Position numbers and translations under genes: made by a program. From Ursus arctos (Eukaryota; Chordata; Mammalia; Carnivora; Ursidae), in the NCBI RefSeq assembly GCF_023065955.2, contig NW_026622963.1:10919001-10983000 (forward strand): a stretch of DNA of 64,000 nt, given 5' to 3'. Of this stretch, positions 12,100-25,020 are shown piece after piece. The notes under the pieces were generated by a model. It saw nothing but the letters and a program-made list of their open reading frames with translations. It was not told the DNA's origin and did not search any database. Numbering within the stretch: position 1 is the first letter of the stretch; the number at the start of each line of letters is the position of its first letter.

Positions 12100-12690
12100 T
12101 ACTGTGATCCATTCATTCGTCCATTCGCTCATTCCACAGATACTTGTTGAACACCTACGCTGTTTTTAGGCACTGTTCTAAGTGCTAGGGTGGGTGGGGG
12201 GATTCGATGTTGAACAAAACAAATTTCCCTGTCCTCCTAGAGCTTATATGCTAATGCAGGAGAAAGAGAAAACAACATTAAAAAGTCAATGACAAATTTC
12301 CAGAGGTAATAAATCTGTGGAGTGGGACAGAGCAGGGTCAGGAGGATGGCGAGGGCCGGAAGGAGGCAGTCTGAAGTTGAGTGGTCAGGGCAGGCCGTGG
12401 TGAGAAAGTAGAAATCAAAAGCAGAAACTCCAAGGAGCTGAAGAAGTCAGCCAACCATGTGGACTCTGGGGAGGGAGCATAGTATCAAAGTGTCGCCAGT
12501 GCAAAGGCCCTGAGGTCACGGTGGACCTGGTGAGCTTGAGTACAGCAGGGAGGCTGTAGAACAGAGTGAGCAGGGGAAGAGTGGGAGGTGATGAGGTAGG
12601 AAAGGTGGTGGAGAGAAAGGAACTCATCACGTAGACCATGGCATTACATTTGTTATGGGAAGGCAGACCTTTATGGGTTAATCTGAACAT
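12100..12690 (-). mobile_element. L2 LINE 3' end
   Basis: Antisense L2: TTCATTCGTCCATTCGCTC, ACTTGTTGAACACCTACGC, GCACTGTTCTAAGTGC, TAGAGCTTATATGCTAATGC, then GTGCAAAGGCCCTGAGG. Confidence 0.8.
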
Positions 12691-15600
12691 CCCACAAATG
12701 ACAAAGTTGTGGGGTCATCACAGCCACAAATGAGAGCCACTTGGGCCCAGAGTGGAGGTGGGGACACCTGGCAAAATCAGCTGTGGGACATGACCTCTCA
12801 TCTCCCCTGGGGAATCTCTCCCCTTGCTGCCCCAGGGAAGCCAGGGCAGGTTGGGGTGACAGAGGAAAATCAGGGCCTCCTGTGGAGCCTTCCCAGCCCA
12901 GGAGAGTCTGACTGCAAGTCTCTGAGGGCTTTGCAGCGGCTAGGACCTACAAGAGTGCCAACAACCACGGGCAGGCAGACAGAAGGCTCTGGAGGCCCAT
13001 TGAAACCCACTATGGAAACCTGTCGCTAGGTTTGTTTGGGATTTAACAAAGGGCCCAGAGCCCAGAGCGCCATGCCCACTTTCCATGCCACCCCCTCACC
13101 TGCACCTTCTGATTATCTGACCTATCTAACCCACCAGCTCCCAGACACCTGGCCTGAGGAAATGAGGGCTCAGGGAGGGAAAGGCCTTATTTGTGGCCAC
13201 AGGGCAACTCAAGGTCAAAGCCCCATGTTCTGAGGCCCAGTTCAGGCTACCCTCGTGCTCCGTGGACGGAAGCAGCTTTCTGTGTCCATCACTGTGGGGC
13301 CATCCACAGTCTAGAGGGGGCTGCTCCTTGCAGCCCCAGCGAGGCACCGTGAGCAGAGCACACGGCCCCGCAGGTGAGGCTGAAGCCAGTGAGTTCTGGG
13401 CTCTAGTGTCTCCTCCTCTGCTTGCTAGCTGTATGACCCTGGAGAAGTGTCTTGGTGTTCCTGAGCACCCCCCACCCCCGTTCTTTTATTTGTGATTTGA
13501 GCACCATGAGACTTCTCTTTTGGCATTGCTGTGAGGACGCCAGAAAAAGCCTCATTCCCCTGCAGGGAGCAGCCCAGCAGGCACCGGATGCCCAGGGACT
13601 TTCGGAGGCAGAATCTCTGCGTTCCCACCCTAGCCCTGCCACTTACGAGCTGTGTGCCCTTGGGTAAGTGACTTGACCTCTCTGTGCCTCATTTTTCCAG
13701 CTGCAACATGGGATTAATAGCAGCCCTCCTTCACAGGGTTGCTGTGAAGATGAAATGAGTTCATTCACCAAAAGCATTTAGGCCACCGCCTGGCACAGGG
13801 TGTTAACTCCAACCACAGCACAACTCCAGGGGGTGCCTCTCACCCCCTGTACAGCACCCCCATCCCCCCACCCCGACTGTTTTGTCCTCCTCTCACTGCC
13901 CTCCCTAGAGGGAGAGTGGATGGTTGGGGGCAGATGGGGGAGCAGGCGGGTAGCCCCTGGGGCCGGGGCCCCCAGGGCAGACCCTCGCAGAGGCCTGTCC
14001 CTGAACTGAGACTTTCCCAGCGGCCATCGATCGCAGAGCCGCAGAGGTGGTGAACCAGACGGCGCTTTTAACAGCTTTTTAATGTGATGGAGCTCACTGA
14101 GCTTGGAGAGCGGAGGCACGTCAGGGGAGGTCCGGGAACCTTTCAAGGTCAGCCCGAGTCAGCCTGACCTTGAAGCCTGTCCCCTCCTGGGCAACAGCCC
14201 GGCTGGTGCCAGGAGCACATGCCCAGGGGTTCCTGGGACTGGGGCCTGGGAGTTTCTCAGTGGTCAAGGAGGCCCTGGGGGCCTGAGCTGAGGACAAGTA
14301 TTTAGAAAAACAGCGATCAGGTGTTAAATGGATTAAAGAGCCAGGTGGCCCAAGAGGAGCAAAGCCCAGCCAGGGACAGGAGCAGCAGAGATCTCCTCCC
14401 CAGCACTGTGTTGGTTTCCTCGCCCTCATCACACGCCAGAAAAATCCCCGGAGGAGAGAGGCTGGGAAGAGATGATTTCCCCTTCATCTCCTCTCCTTCT
14501 CACAGTCTCCTCAGCGGGACAGCGCGGCTTCCTTTGTCCTACAGATTAATAAAAATCAGGGTCAGCTCCCTGAGAGATGGCTCACTTCTCAGCCCCCCTC
14601 ACAGAGAGCCGGGCCAGCCAGGCAGCAGAAACCCCGTCATCAGGTCCTTCCCAGCACAGTGCCTCAACACTCCCTAGAGCAGTGAGAATTCTCCAGAGAA
14701 GGCCTAGCACTGTCACCACACTCCCTGGGGCCTGAAGCAGGCCTGTGAAGGCCAGACCTCAGCCTCTTCCCAGCTGGGCTCTCTTGTTGGCTATTGGCCT
14801 CAGCTCCCATGTGTACACTGAGCACTTCACAGCTCACACACACAGCTCCCGTGAAGCTATGGAAGGTAGGGATTGTCCTAAGTCCATTCTACAGACAAGG
14901 AAACTGAGGCACGGGGAGCTGGGATAGCCTGTTTAGAGTCGCTGGGCCAGGAGGCAGGGAAGAGAGGAGCTGGGTCAAATCCAAGGGCTGGTTCCCAGAC
15001 CCGACCCCACAGGAGCCTGCCTGCTGGGGAGGAATGTGTAGCCCTCTCAGCAGTCAGGTTCTCAGTGACCAGCTGGGCTCCCAGCAGCCAGGCCACCAAG
15101 GAGACCCAAGGGAGAACAAGAGCAGGGGGCGGCTCCCTCCCAACTCTCTTCTGCCCAGAGCCTGGGCCACGGGCCAGGGCACAGTGGGGAAGGAGGGCCA
15201 GGCCCCTTCCAGAGCAAGGCATGGGAAACTCAGGACTTCAGGCGTCCCTGGGTGTCCACCCCTCCCCAGCGAAGCCCAAAGGGACGAGGGGATCTCAAGC
15301 CCCTGAGCTGGGAACCAGGCTGTTTCATTTCAGGCCCCACTGTACGGTGGGCTAGGAGGGAACTTGGACCAGTTCTGTCCATCTCTGCCCTTAATTTCCC
15401 CATCTGTGAAGTAGGAGAGGATCCCTCTGGCTCCCAGGCTGGAGCAGCTGGCCATCTACTCACTCTACACCGGCCCAGGTAGAGGCAGAGGCTGGAGGAG
15501 CTGAGCCCATGGCCCACGGCATGGGAATTCAGGGACTAGGGTCTTGGCGGCGGCTGTGAGCTGTCAGCAGAACCCAAACTTTCCCACAGATGCAGCTCAG

Positions 15601-18400
15601 CCCCCAGAGCAGGCCCCACAGTTCCCACTGCAGAACTTCCAAGTGCAAACCACAGTGCGTGCAGAAACCGGGCAGAAAATAAACAGAAATCCATGTCCCC
15701 GGGACCTCGGGCCCTGGGCCCAGCCTGAGGCAGCCCCATGGAAGGCAGCAATGACCAGAGCAGATTCCTGCCGAGCCTGTCTGGCCTGGCCTGGCCTGGC
15801 CTGGTGCCCTGAAGGGGGTGGGGAAGGAGGCTGTGTCTCCTGCTAAGGGCCAGGGACTTGGGGAGAGCGCCAGCAGCTGGAAAGCACCAGGCCTGGGTGC
15901 CAAGAGATGGTGCTCTGGTCTTAGCCTCTGCTGACGGGGGCACCAAGCCTCACCGTTCCCATCTGAACAATGGACGCAGCACATCTGCTGCTTTCTCAGG
16001 CCCTTCCCAAATACTGGAAGTGTGACCTAGAACATGGCACAAGAAGGGAGAAGAAAGGGGGCCACCCCAGGGACTCTATCGGAAGGGCCCTACTGTGGCT
16101 GTTTTGGCCAGACCTCCCCTGCCGCATACCGTTTACAGATGAGGAGACCTTACCCAGGCCAGCCACACAGAGACAGGGAGCTGGGCTCCAAGCCCTGCCT
16201 CCAAGGACCTGAGCCCAAGGCACTTAAGAAGGACACTCAGGCAGGCCCTGGCAAGTGTAGGCCAGACCAGGGGTTGGGGAGTGCTGGGGGTGTGGGCTGT
16301 CTGTCCCCACCCTCTCCTCCCCCTCTCCCCAGCTTTTTATCATAGTGCCTGGCCTGGCCTCTGGCTTGGGGCCCTTGTCAGGTGGAGGAGGAGGCGAAGC
16401 AGGACAGGGAACTGGCTGATCTGTAGGACTTGATCCCCTGGGGACAGGGCAGTGAGCGGGGAAGGGGGGCTTCCTTCCACCTTCACCCCTCCCGCACCAC
16501 TGACATGGCCCTGATTGGCCCCAGGCCTCAAGGGACATACCGGAGACAGCCTTCTGAGCGGCACAGTCCCAGCAAGTGTCCCGCAAGTAGACAATAATGT
16601 TCCCGTCTCTCAGCCATCCTGGCTCAGAGGACACTCCTTCCCCACGGACCACGGGCAAGACCAGACTTGCCCATTTCGTGGAGCTTGTGAGTGAAGCCCA
16701 AGGTTCAGACTCGGGCTTTCCGACTCCAAGTTCAGGAGTCAAAATGTCTCCCCTGACCTGCCCCCATTAGCAGAGCCTTTCGGAGAGCGAAGCGTGTCCC
16801 TCTTCAGACAACTTCGGGGTGTGTCTGCTTCAGCACGAGCCGGCAAGCTGGGGTGTTAGCCCCTCCCCATGTCCCGCCTCTCCTTCTCCAGCCGCTTTGT
16901 AAGGTCCTCCACCCAAACGGCGTGTTTCCCACTGTGCGCCAAATTTCTCTACCCAAGAATCACAGAGCGGTTTCCCCGCCATCTGCCCTGTGCTGAAGCC
17001 AGGCTGCAATCTGAGAAGACGGGTGAGGGCCTCTGTCCCACGGAGACTCACCTGCCACCCATGACTCCAGGTCTGCTCGCTGGGCCCTGAGGCTCTTGTC
17101 CTCTCTGCCTGTGGTCTCTCCTGGCACAGGGCTTGGACACCCATCCCTGAAACTGCTGAGGGGCCAACCACACTCTACCCAGACCCAGACCACCCCCTCC
17201 CCCACCCCCATCTCAGGTGGCTCTCTTGAGGACCTGTAAAAGCCATCCCACTCCTCCCCTAGAAAAAGACCCTCATGCAAAGAGATTTCTGTCGACAGTC
17301 TGGACAGCCCATGACACAGGCCCAGACCTGTCAGAATCCCTAATTTGGAATCTACTGATAACCCCCCTCCATCCCTGTCCAGATGCAAAAGGCTCTCGAG
17401 AAGGTTCTCATCCCAGCCTCCCCCCTCATCAGGACCGTCTTCCGGGGCTAGGACAGGAGGAAGAGGCATAAAGAGAGTAGAGGACCCAGGCCCTGCCACT
17501 AGCCAGACCTGGCTGGAGCCATCAGTGGCTGAGCTCTGGACCAGGAGGCTGGGCTCTGGCCTCAGCTCTGCTGCGGACTTGCTTTGTGACAGTGGCCAAG
17601 ATCCCTGCTCTTTCTGAGTGTCAGGCTCTTGTCTGGGAAATGGGAGCATGAACTGGTCCCCCTCGGGCTTTAGGATCTCTGTGAGACCCCTCCGGCCCTC
17701 CTACCTGGGCTCAGATCTCTTCAGGGTATCTCTTCCCGCCCACCTCTGCTGCCCTTCCTCAGAAGCCCTCCTTCTCGGGCCCCCACATGGACCACATACC
17801 CACCTCCCTGGAGAGGCTGCCTCCAGCAGCTCCCATTTCCGGCCACATCCCCTGCCGCCCGTGAATCAGAGCTTACGGCAGCCCACGTGGCCATGTGGAC
17901 ACATAGAAGCGTGGCCACACAGCCACAGAACTAAGCACAGAGCCCTTCTCCCTGCTGAGCAGGCTAAAGCCTTAATCCCCTTACACAAAGCCCACTGAAT
18001 CCTTCCTGGGGGGGAAGGCGGTGGGGGCACAAATTGGCTTATTCTACTGATTCAGAGAGAGGCTTGCTCCCATGAGGACCAGCAGATCCATTCCTGCGTG
18101 CGGCTACCAGCGTGCTCTTGCCAGCACACATGGCTTGCTTCCCCTCCCCCAATGCCCGGGCCTCCAGGGTCCTCCCTCCCTCTTTCCAGGAGAGCTGCTG
18201 TGAGCAGACAGGGCTGGGATGCCAAGTTCCTAAATAGACCTGATGGGTTAGCCCAGGGATGCAGTGTCCGGTGTGAACTGCTAAGCAAGACACAGAGAGG
18301 AGGAGAAATTATACACAGCCCGGAAAATGGTGAAATGGGATAAGTTTTTCTGCGTTCCCTTCACCCACTTTCCACAGCCCTATCCAGGGACTCTCCTGGC
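12690..18400. other. GC-rich intergenic block, no gene seen
   Basis: About 5.7 kb with no SINE or L1 insertion. Many overlapping reading frames (largest 229 codons, minus, 16960-17649) reflect GC-rich sequence; none shows a known domain. Old MIR pieces lie near 13600-13800, 14800-14960 and 17540-17680. A (TGGCC)n run of five units is at about 15782-15805. The stretch 14040-14105 (CTTTTTAATGTGATGGAGC) may be a small conserved element. Confidence 0.5.
13600..13800 (+). mobile_element. MIR element
   Basis: A good MIR match: CCTGCCACTTACGAGCTGTG, CCCTTGGGTAAGTGACTTG, CTCTCTGTGCCTCA, GGGTTGCTGTGAAGATGAA, CCTGGCACAGGG. Confidence 0.88.
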
Positions 18401-18418
18401 CAGAAGGAAAAATATTTA

Positions 18419-18659
18419 TTTATGCATGTATGTATGTAAGTATATATTTATGTATTTATTCATTTATTTATTTGACAGAGGGAGAGACAGAGAGAACACA
18501 AGCAGGGGGAGTAGCAGGCAGAAGGAGAGGGAGAAGTAGGCTCCCCGCTGAGCAGGGAGCCCGATGCAGGACTTGATGCAGGACTCGGTCCCAGGACCCT
18601 GGCATCACAACCTGAGCCAAAGGCAGATGCTTAACCAACTGAGCCACCCAGGCGCCCCC
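18419..18659 (-). mobile_element. CAN-SINE
   Basis: Antisense full-length copy with TATTTATTTGACAGAGGG, GCAGGAGGG-like body and GAGCCACCCAGGCGCCCC. Flanks GAAGGAAAAATATTTA (18403-18418) and GAAGAAAAAAATATTTA (18661-18677) are the duplication. The tail holds a TGTATGTA stretch. Confidence 0.93.
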
Positions 18660-18829
18660 GGAAGAAAAAAATATTTAGTAAACTCCCTTCCAATTAAATT
18701 TCACACCAGCGAGAGCACCGGTAGCCTCAACAGAAGAGACGGCTAAGAGTGAACCTCAAGGCATTTTAGAAGAGATCATTTGGATCAGGAAGCTTGTCTG
18801 GTATTCTTAAGAGCCCACGGTCGTGTGTC

Positions 18830-19249
18830 CGTGGGTTTCTTTCTTCTGAGCCATTTGAGAGTAACCTGGTTGCTTTCATTCAGCATAATTATCTTGGATT
18901 TTTAAAAAGTAATCTCTACACCCAACATAGGGCTTGAACTCATGACCCCCAGATCAAGAGTCGCACACTCTACCAACTGAGCCAGCCAGGCGCCCCTCAG
19001 CATAATTATTTGGGATCCATCTAGTTAGCAGTATGTATCAGTAGTTCATTCTTCTTTATGGCTGAGTTGAATTTCATTGTATCAATGACATAACACTGTT
19101 TATCCCATCCCCACGTTGGGGTTGTGTCTAGTTTTGGGTTGTTATGAATTAGCCTGTTATGCATATTACCCCACAATATTTCAGTGCATATTTTCCAAGA
19201 ACAAGGATAAATTTTTTTGTTTCTGTTACCAAAATTGGGATGTTACCAT
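18830..19249 (-). mobile_element. L1 fragment split by a SINE
   Basis: The plus strand reads TTCATTCTTCTTTATGGCTG, CATTGTATCAATGACATAAC and GTTTTGGGTTGTTATGAATT, the antisense of L1 ORF2 end. Confidence 0.65.
18893..18996 (-). mobile_element. CAN-SINE, short form, perfect target duplication
   Basis: Antisense short type: AAAAAGTAATCTCTACACCC, GGGCTTGAACTCATGACC, CAGCCAGGCGCCCC. The 13-bp duplication TCAGCATAATTAT at 18880-18892 and 18997-19009 is exact, which marks a fairly recent insertion. Confidence 0.95.
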
Positions 19250-20340
19250 TGATTAAATATTATTATCTAATCTATAGACCTTCTTATTCAAATTTTGTCA
19301 ATCGTGCCAACTATAACCTTTATTGAAAAACTGTTTCCTACTCCAGGATTTGATCTAGGATCCCGAGTTGCACTGGGTCCTCACGCTTCCGTATCTCATT
19401 TGATTTGGAGTAACTCCTCAGCCTTCGTTTTTCGTGAGTTTGACAGCTTTGAAAAGAAAGGCTGGTTATGTCAATGAATGTTCTTTGGTTTAGGATTGTC
19501 TGATGTTTCCTCATGATTCGATTCAGGTTACTGATTTGTGGCCGGATTATCACAGAAGTGACATCATGTCCTTGGTGCATGGTCTCAGGAGGGTATGCTG
19601 CCTCTTTGTCTATTACTAGGGATACTCACTTGTATTGCAGTGAAGGTGGAATCTACCACTGTTGGGACTGTCTTCCATTTGTACTAATAAGTATTTGGGG
19701 GGAGTTACCTGAAGATTAAATAAATACACCGTCTCCATCAAACGTTTTACCCACTAAATGTCGCATCCATTGATGATTCTTGCCTAAATCAGCTATTGCT
19801 ATGATGGTGGCCAAATGGAATTTTCAAACCCCATAATTCCCTCCTTATTTATTAGTTTGAATTCCACCATAAGGGAGAGCTTTTTCTCTCCCCCATGCAT
19901 TTATTTGTGCTCATTATATTGTATCTGTGTGGACTCATGGATTTTTATTTTATGCAATGGGTTATAATCCATTTCTATCATTATTTATTTTGGTGCTTAA
20001 ATTGCCCCGAATCTGGCCAGTGGGAGCCCCTTCAAGCTGCCTCTGTGTCCTTTAGACATTTCCCCATCATTCCTCAGGCATTTGCTTACTTTCAGACTCA
20101 TCATGTGCTTGCCCTGGGATCAGCCAATTTTGCTAAGAAACCTTTGTTTAGTTTAGCAGAAAATACTCTGGAAGTTAGAATACCCACAACCAGATCTATG
20201 TTAATATTTAAAAACCCATCACCAATACCTAAAGGTACATTCTTGTCTTCCCATTGCTGTATTTGTAATTCAGTTCTCCAACAGTCAGAAACCTGGACCC
20301 ATGATTTTCATTATATTTACTCATTTGCTTGAGCCTAGAA
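19250..20340. mobile_element. Old L1 (L1ME-like) 3' region
   Basis: It contains TTAGGATTGTCTGATGTTTC, GATGATTCTTGCCTAAATC, GACTCATGGATTTTTATTTT and GAATCTGGCCAGTGGGAGCC. The middle matches 26120-26800 in order, so the two are separate copies of the same old family. Confidence 0.65.
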
Positions 20341-20612
20341 CGCACAGAAAGTAGTTTCAGAAGGCCAAACCCATACCACTGCAGAAAGCAAACCTGCTAT
20401 CCAGAGTATGGTATTTTTGTAGCCCTTTTCTCGCTTTCACCTGGCTGTGTATTAGCCAAGACACTGTGTTCAAAACTTCCTTCTTCCCCTTTCCATGTGG
20501 TTATGTTATTCTTTTGAAATACAGTCAGGTTTGTTTATTTCTGTTTGTATTCCATTTAGGGATTTCTCTCATATCTTATTATTGTTGTTATTATTTGAGC
20601 ATAGAAAACATT
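20341..20612. other. Intergenic, AT-rich
   Basis: Unclassified; possibly more of the old L1. Confidence 0.35.
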
Positions 20613-20624
20613 AACATGGCTCCA

Positions 20625-20773
20625 GGGGCGCCTGGGTGGCTCTGTTGGGTAAGCATCCGACTCTTGATTTCAGCTTAGGTCGTGATCTCAGGGTCGTGAG
20701 ATCAAGCCCTGAGTCGGCTCCATAATATTCTGTCCCCCTCTCTAAAAACAAAACAAAACAAAACAAAACCAAA
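20625..20773 (+). mobile_element. CAN-SINE, internally shortened
   Basis: Head GGGGCGCCTGGGTGGCTCTG, then body to GTCGGCTCCATAATATTCTG; the usual middle is missing and the tail is an AAAAC repeat. Target duplication AACATGGCTCCA (20613-20624) and AACATAGCTCCA (20774-20785). Confidence 0.94.
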
Positions 20774-20879
20774 AACATAGCTCCAAGAGCTAATAATACA
20801 GAACAAAGTTATACTCAGAGAAATAGTCCCATCCTTCCCACCACATTTCCATCCAACTTCTGTGGGCCAATGATGCCAT

Positions 20880-21660
20880 TAGTTCATCTTTCCTGAGTTT
20901 CTTTTTGCAAAGCCTTCATGTAAATTTCCTCATTTCCCTCTCTTCCTTACACAAAAAGTAGCATGCTATAGATATGGTTTTGCTCTCTGATTTTTCACCC
21001 CAGAATACATTCTGGAACCACTGTATCGGTTCATAGAGATTGTCCTCATTTTTTTAAGCTTACATTTTTACTGAAGAATAACACACACGGAAAATGGTGT
21101 TAGAAATTAGGGACTTCTGGGGGGCTAGTTACGTGAGGGTGTTCAACTAAGTAGTTTTGCCTGGTTTGAATACTATATAAATGGGTTCATATACTGTATA
21201 CTCTTTGGTGGATGCTGCTTTTGCTCAACATCACGCTCGTGCCACTTCTTCCTGTGGTCGTTCATTCACATTGCTGTTTGGTATCCCGTTGTAAAAACGT
21301 AGCACAGTATTTTTATCCATTATATTGTTGATGGGCATTTGGGTATTTCCAGATTTTTGGCTTTATGGATAGTGCTACTATGAACATTCTAGCATCTAGG
21401 AGTGGGTTTGCCCAGGTATAGGGTTTGTGTATGTTCAGCTTTAGTATGTGTGTTATATAACTTTCGCAAAGGGTTACTACCCCAATGTACATTCTCACCT
21501 GTCTTATATAAGGGTTTCAGTTGCTCACTGACACTGTTTTTTTTTTTTTACATCCTCACCAACATTTGATTTTTTTGTCCGTCTTATTTATTTCAGCCTT
21601 GCTGGTGTGCGTGCGTGTGTGTTTGTGTGTGTGGTGGTAAGAATTTTAATCTGGATTTTC
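20880..21660 (-). mobile_element. Old L1-type LINE fragment
   Basis: The plus strand shows GTTGATGGGCATTTGGGTATT, GCTTTATGGATAGTGCTACTATG and CAATGTACATTCTCACC, the antisense of L1 ORF2 C-terminal DNA. The left part from 20880 is less certain. Confidence 0.6.
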
Positions 21661-24035
21661 TTGACGAGCAAATAGCATTTTTCCCAGCATCACCACCAAA
21701 CTGGCTGCCTCGTGAGAAGCAGCCTGGTGTGATAAAGGGGCTCTGGCCTTGGAATCAGAAGACCTGGCTCTGTCCACCCTAACTGCCTGAGTGGTGTGAC
21801 TTTGACCTAGCTAAGCCTCAATCTTCTCTTCTGGATAATGGGAATAAAGCCCCCTGTCCTGGCAGCAGGCACACGGTGGCATAGGAAGAGGTCGAGCCCC
21901 CAAGTGTCTTCCTTCCAAGGCTGTGTGTTCATGGGCACGTGTCTGTACATAAGATAGGGGTATCCTCGCCCACACGCCAGTCTTCTCCCTGCTTCTGCTC
22001 TGCATCTTTTCCCTCCTTCAACAACATCTGAAGGCTTCCTCCCAGAAGCTTTCCCTGACCGCCTCCATCTTTCTTCTATATCACTGAGGCAAATCCCAGA
22101 CAAGAAAGAACAATGGATGGGCCCAGAAGAACGGTCCTGTGCGTTTGGCTTGGCCCTTTGCTGTGTGATCGGCGGCTGGGTTCTGGAAGGAAATGGGTGG
22201 AGGCATCGCCTGGAGCATCTCTGGGGCACTTTGCAAGCTGCTGTTTTAGTGCTCTTTTGTGCAGTGCCAGATGAGGTCATCCAAGCAGTTTAGCAGATGG
22301 GAGATAGACAAACTATCTTTGTATTGAGAATGGCCAAAGAGACATGCAAAGAGCTGCCAACATGCCTGTGTGCATAGCATCCCCAGGGGGAGCTCTGGAA
22401 TTCCCTCTGGGATCCCATGGGAGGCATGCACCCCCGCTTTTCCATCCTTCAGCACTGCTCTGATCTGGGCAAGGCTTGGATTTAGAAGCCCGGCTCTCAT
22501 TCTCTCCAAGGAGCCGTGGAGCCGTGGCCCTGTGCAGGCCCTGGGCGAGGCTCTGTGGTGAGTGTCCTGGGGATGGCTCAGGCATGGACCCTGCATGCCA
22601 GATGCCCAGAGCCTACGGGGAAACACAGACACAAACAACTGCAAAGTGTATCCGGGGAGGCCCGGATGGCCTCTAACTAGAAGGCTGATGAGTAATGGGG
22701 ATAAGTCGAGGGTGAGGGAAGGTGTTCCAGACCCGGGTTACAGCCTGGGCACAGACCCAGAGCTGAGGGCCTGGGGCATGCTCATGGCATGAATGATGAA
22801 GGCTGAAGCGGCTGGATCACTAAGGGCCTTGAGAGCCTGGCTGATGAGGCGGGATTTTATCCCATGGGTAATGCCTGGGGAGCCGCTGGTGCTTTTGAGA
22901 GAGGTTGGGATAGGGGTGGTATAATGAGAATTAATCACAGATGCTCACCTGTGGAAGGCTGAGCCTGCAGGGGCTCCCTGGCCGGTTTCTACCATTTGGA
23001 CTCCCTTCCTTAGGGACAAGAACACTTTTTCAGCTCCAAGAGCTTCCGCTAAAGTAAAAACTGGATGCCAGTTCAAACTGTGATGGGACTATCTGCTCAG
23101 CCCAAGATCCTTAGAAAGATTTGACCCCAGAGGGCAGGGCCAGACCATGTGTTTGTAAGGGTGGGTGTAGCGATGGGGTGAAGAAAATGTTTGCTAACCA
23201 TCTTACCAGTGCCAGACATTATGCTAAACATTCTACGTTCAACATCTCAGTTACAGTGTGTAACAACTTGATTAGAAGGGCGTTAGCCCCATTTTATAGA
23301 TGTGGAAATTGAGTCTCAGGCAGGCTAAATTAGCCACCTAGTACATGACTCTGTCCTTGAAGCCTGAGCCTGTTCTGACGTTCCGGCAGAGTGTATGTGC
23401 TGTGTCTCCAGGAGTCCAGTGAGAGGGGGAGGGTTATCTGGGGCTGGTGCCCCCCTGGTCCATGAGGTGCAGCTCTGAAGCTCAGGCCTCCAAATGCCCG
23501 TCCCCACAGAACTGCCCCCGGCAATCTCCCCAACTGGGCATTCCCAGCCCAAGGTGCAGGGCTGCAGTCTTTTCAAAGTGTACCAGAGGCATCAGCAAAA
23601 AAGAGGGAAGTTGCGCTCAAAGCAGACAAATTTGCTTCTGCCTCCGGAGTCCTCCCCTAAGGGAGTGCAAGTGAGCCCTTCATTCTGCAGCAGTCCTGCT
23701 TTTGATTCCTCTGGCTGCCAAGTTTGGGAAACAACATTCTCATCACCTTTGCCAAGTCACGGGCACTGGGCATCATTTCACACAAAACATCAGATTCACC
23801 TGCCGTTTATTCAACAGAACATGAAGGTTCTGCTAGGGCCCCAGCACCAAGGTGGGTGAACCCAGTCTGGGCCCAGAAGATGCACAGTGGCCACAGGTTT
23901 AGAACTTCAGCAATAGAGGCGGGGGCGAGCAGTGATTTAGCGGCTGCGGCTACATTTGCAGCCCGCCCTCACTCCGGCCCTTGTCCCTCAAATCGGCAGA
24001 GCCCTCTGCAGCCAGAAAGGTCCTTAAAATGCAAC
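21661..24035. other. Intergenic with MIR and L2 remnants
   Basis: No gene seen. A sense MIR lies at about 21725-21865 (GACCTGGCTCTGTCCACC, CTAAGCCTCAATCTTC). L2-like antisense phrases occur at about 22660-22960 (AAGGGCCTTGAGAGCCTGGC, GGGATTTTATCCCATGGG). An antisense MIR lies at 23185-23350 (CCCCATTTTATAGATGTGG). The remainder is unclassified. Confidence 0.6.
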
Positions 24036-24235
24036 GTGGGGGCGCTTGGGGGGCTCAGTCAGTTGAGCATCTGACTTTGGCTCAGGTCACCATCTCGGGG
24101 TCCCGAGTGAGGACCCCCCGAGTGGGGCTCCGCGCCCAGCGGGGAGTCTGCTTCTCCCTCTGCCTCTGCCCTTCCCTCACTCATGCGCCCGCACTCTCTC
24201 TCAAATAAATAAATAAAATCTTTAAAAAGAAAATA
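24036..24235 (+). mobile_element. CAN-SINE
   Basis: Head GGGGCGCTTGGGGGGCTCAG, body with GGGGCTCCGCGCCCAGCGGG, tail AAATAAATAAATAAAATC. AAAATGCA on both sides looks like the target duplication. Confidence 0.92.
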
Positions 24236-24534
24236 AAACAAAATGCAGTGTCATGTCACTTCCTGCTTATACCACTTCAATGGCTTCCCATTGCTTTTGG
24301 GGAAAAATCCAAACTCCTTACAAGGAAAAAAAATCCAAGCTCACTGCAAGGTCCTGGGACCAGGGCCGGCCTCCCTTCCAGCCTCTTCCTGACAGCTCTC
24401 CTGGTCTCTCCCCATACCATACACTCTCCTCGCATTTCACCTCATTACCCTCCACATTTCTTTGTGCGTGTGTTTTTTTTAAATAGGAAATACGGATTTT
24501 ATACAATTTACCGTACACATCTTATGCTACATCT

Positions 24535-25020
24535 CGACTGATTTTTTTCTCCAATTTTTTTACTGTAGTAAAATGGTTCACGCGTTTACCACAGTGACCA
24601 TTTCTGAGTGTACAGTCCAGTGGTATTAAATACGTTCCTAATGTTGTATAACCATCACCACCCGCATGCAGGACTCTTTCATCAGGGTCGACTGAAACCA
24701 TGTCCCCATTAATCAGTACCTCCCCATTCACCCGAGCCCCCCAGCCCCTGGTAGCAACCATTCTACTTCGTGTCTGACTGTGACTGCTCTGGGCACCTCA
24801 TCTCAGTGGAGTCACACAGTATTTGTCTTGTATGACGGGCTTATTTCATTTAGCGTCATGTCCTCAAGATTCATCAAGGACGGCAGAATTGTCTTCCTTT
24901 TTAAGGCTGAATCATAGTCCGCTCTACGAGCATACATGTCGCTCTTCCGCGTATCGGTCGGCACACGCATGGGTTGCTTCGGCATTTTCGGTTCGATTTT
25001 TACGCATGTGAGCAACTATG
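24535..25020 (-). mobile_element. L1 fragment with CpG-rich end
   Basis: Antisense L1 3' UTR and ORF2 end: GTGGTATTAAATACGTTCC, TATAACCATCACCACC, AACCATTCTACTTCGTGTC, CTTCCTTTTTAAGGCTGAATC. Its last 110 bp is unusually rich in CpG. Confidence 0.8.

Noticed and set aside
16960..17649. 229-codon open frame, minus strand
   Set aside because: No family motif, no splice or promoter context, and overlaps several other frames of similar quality.
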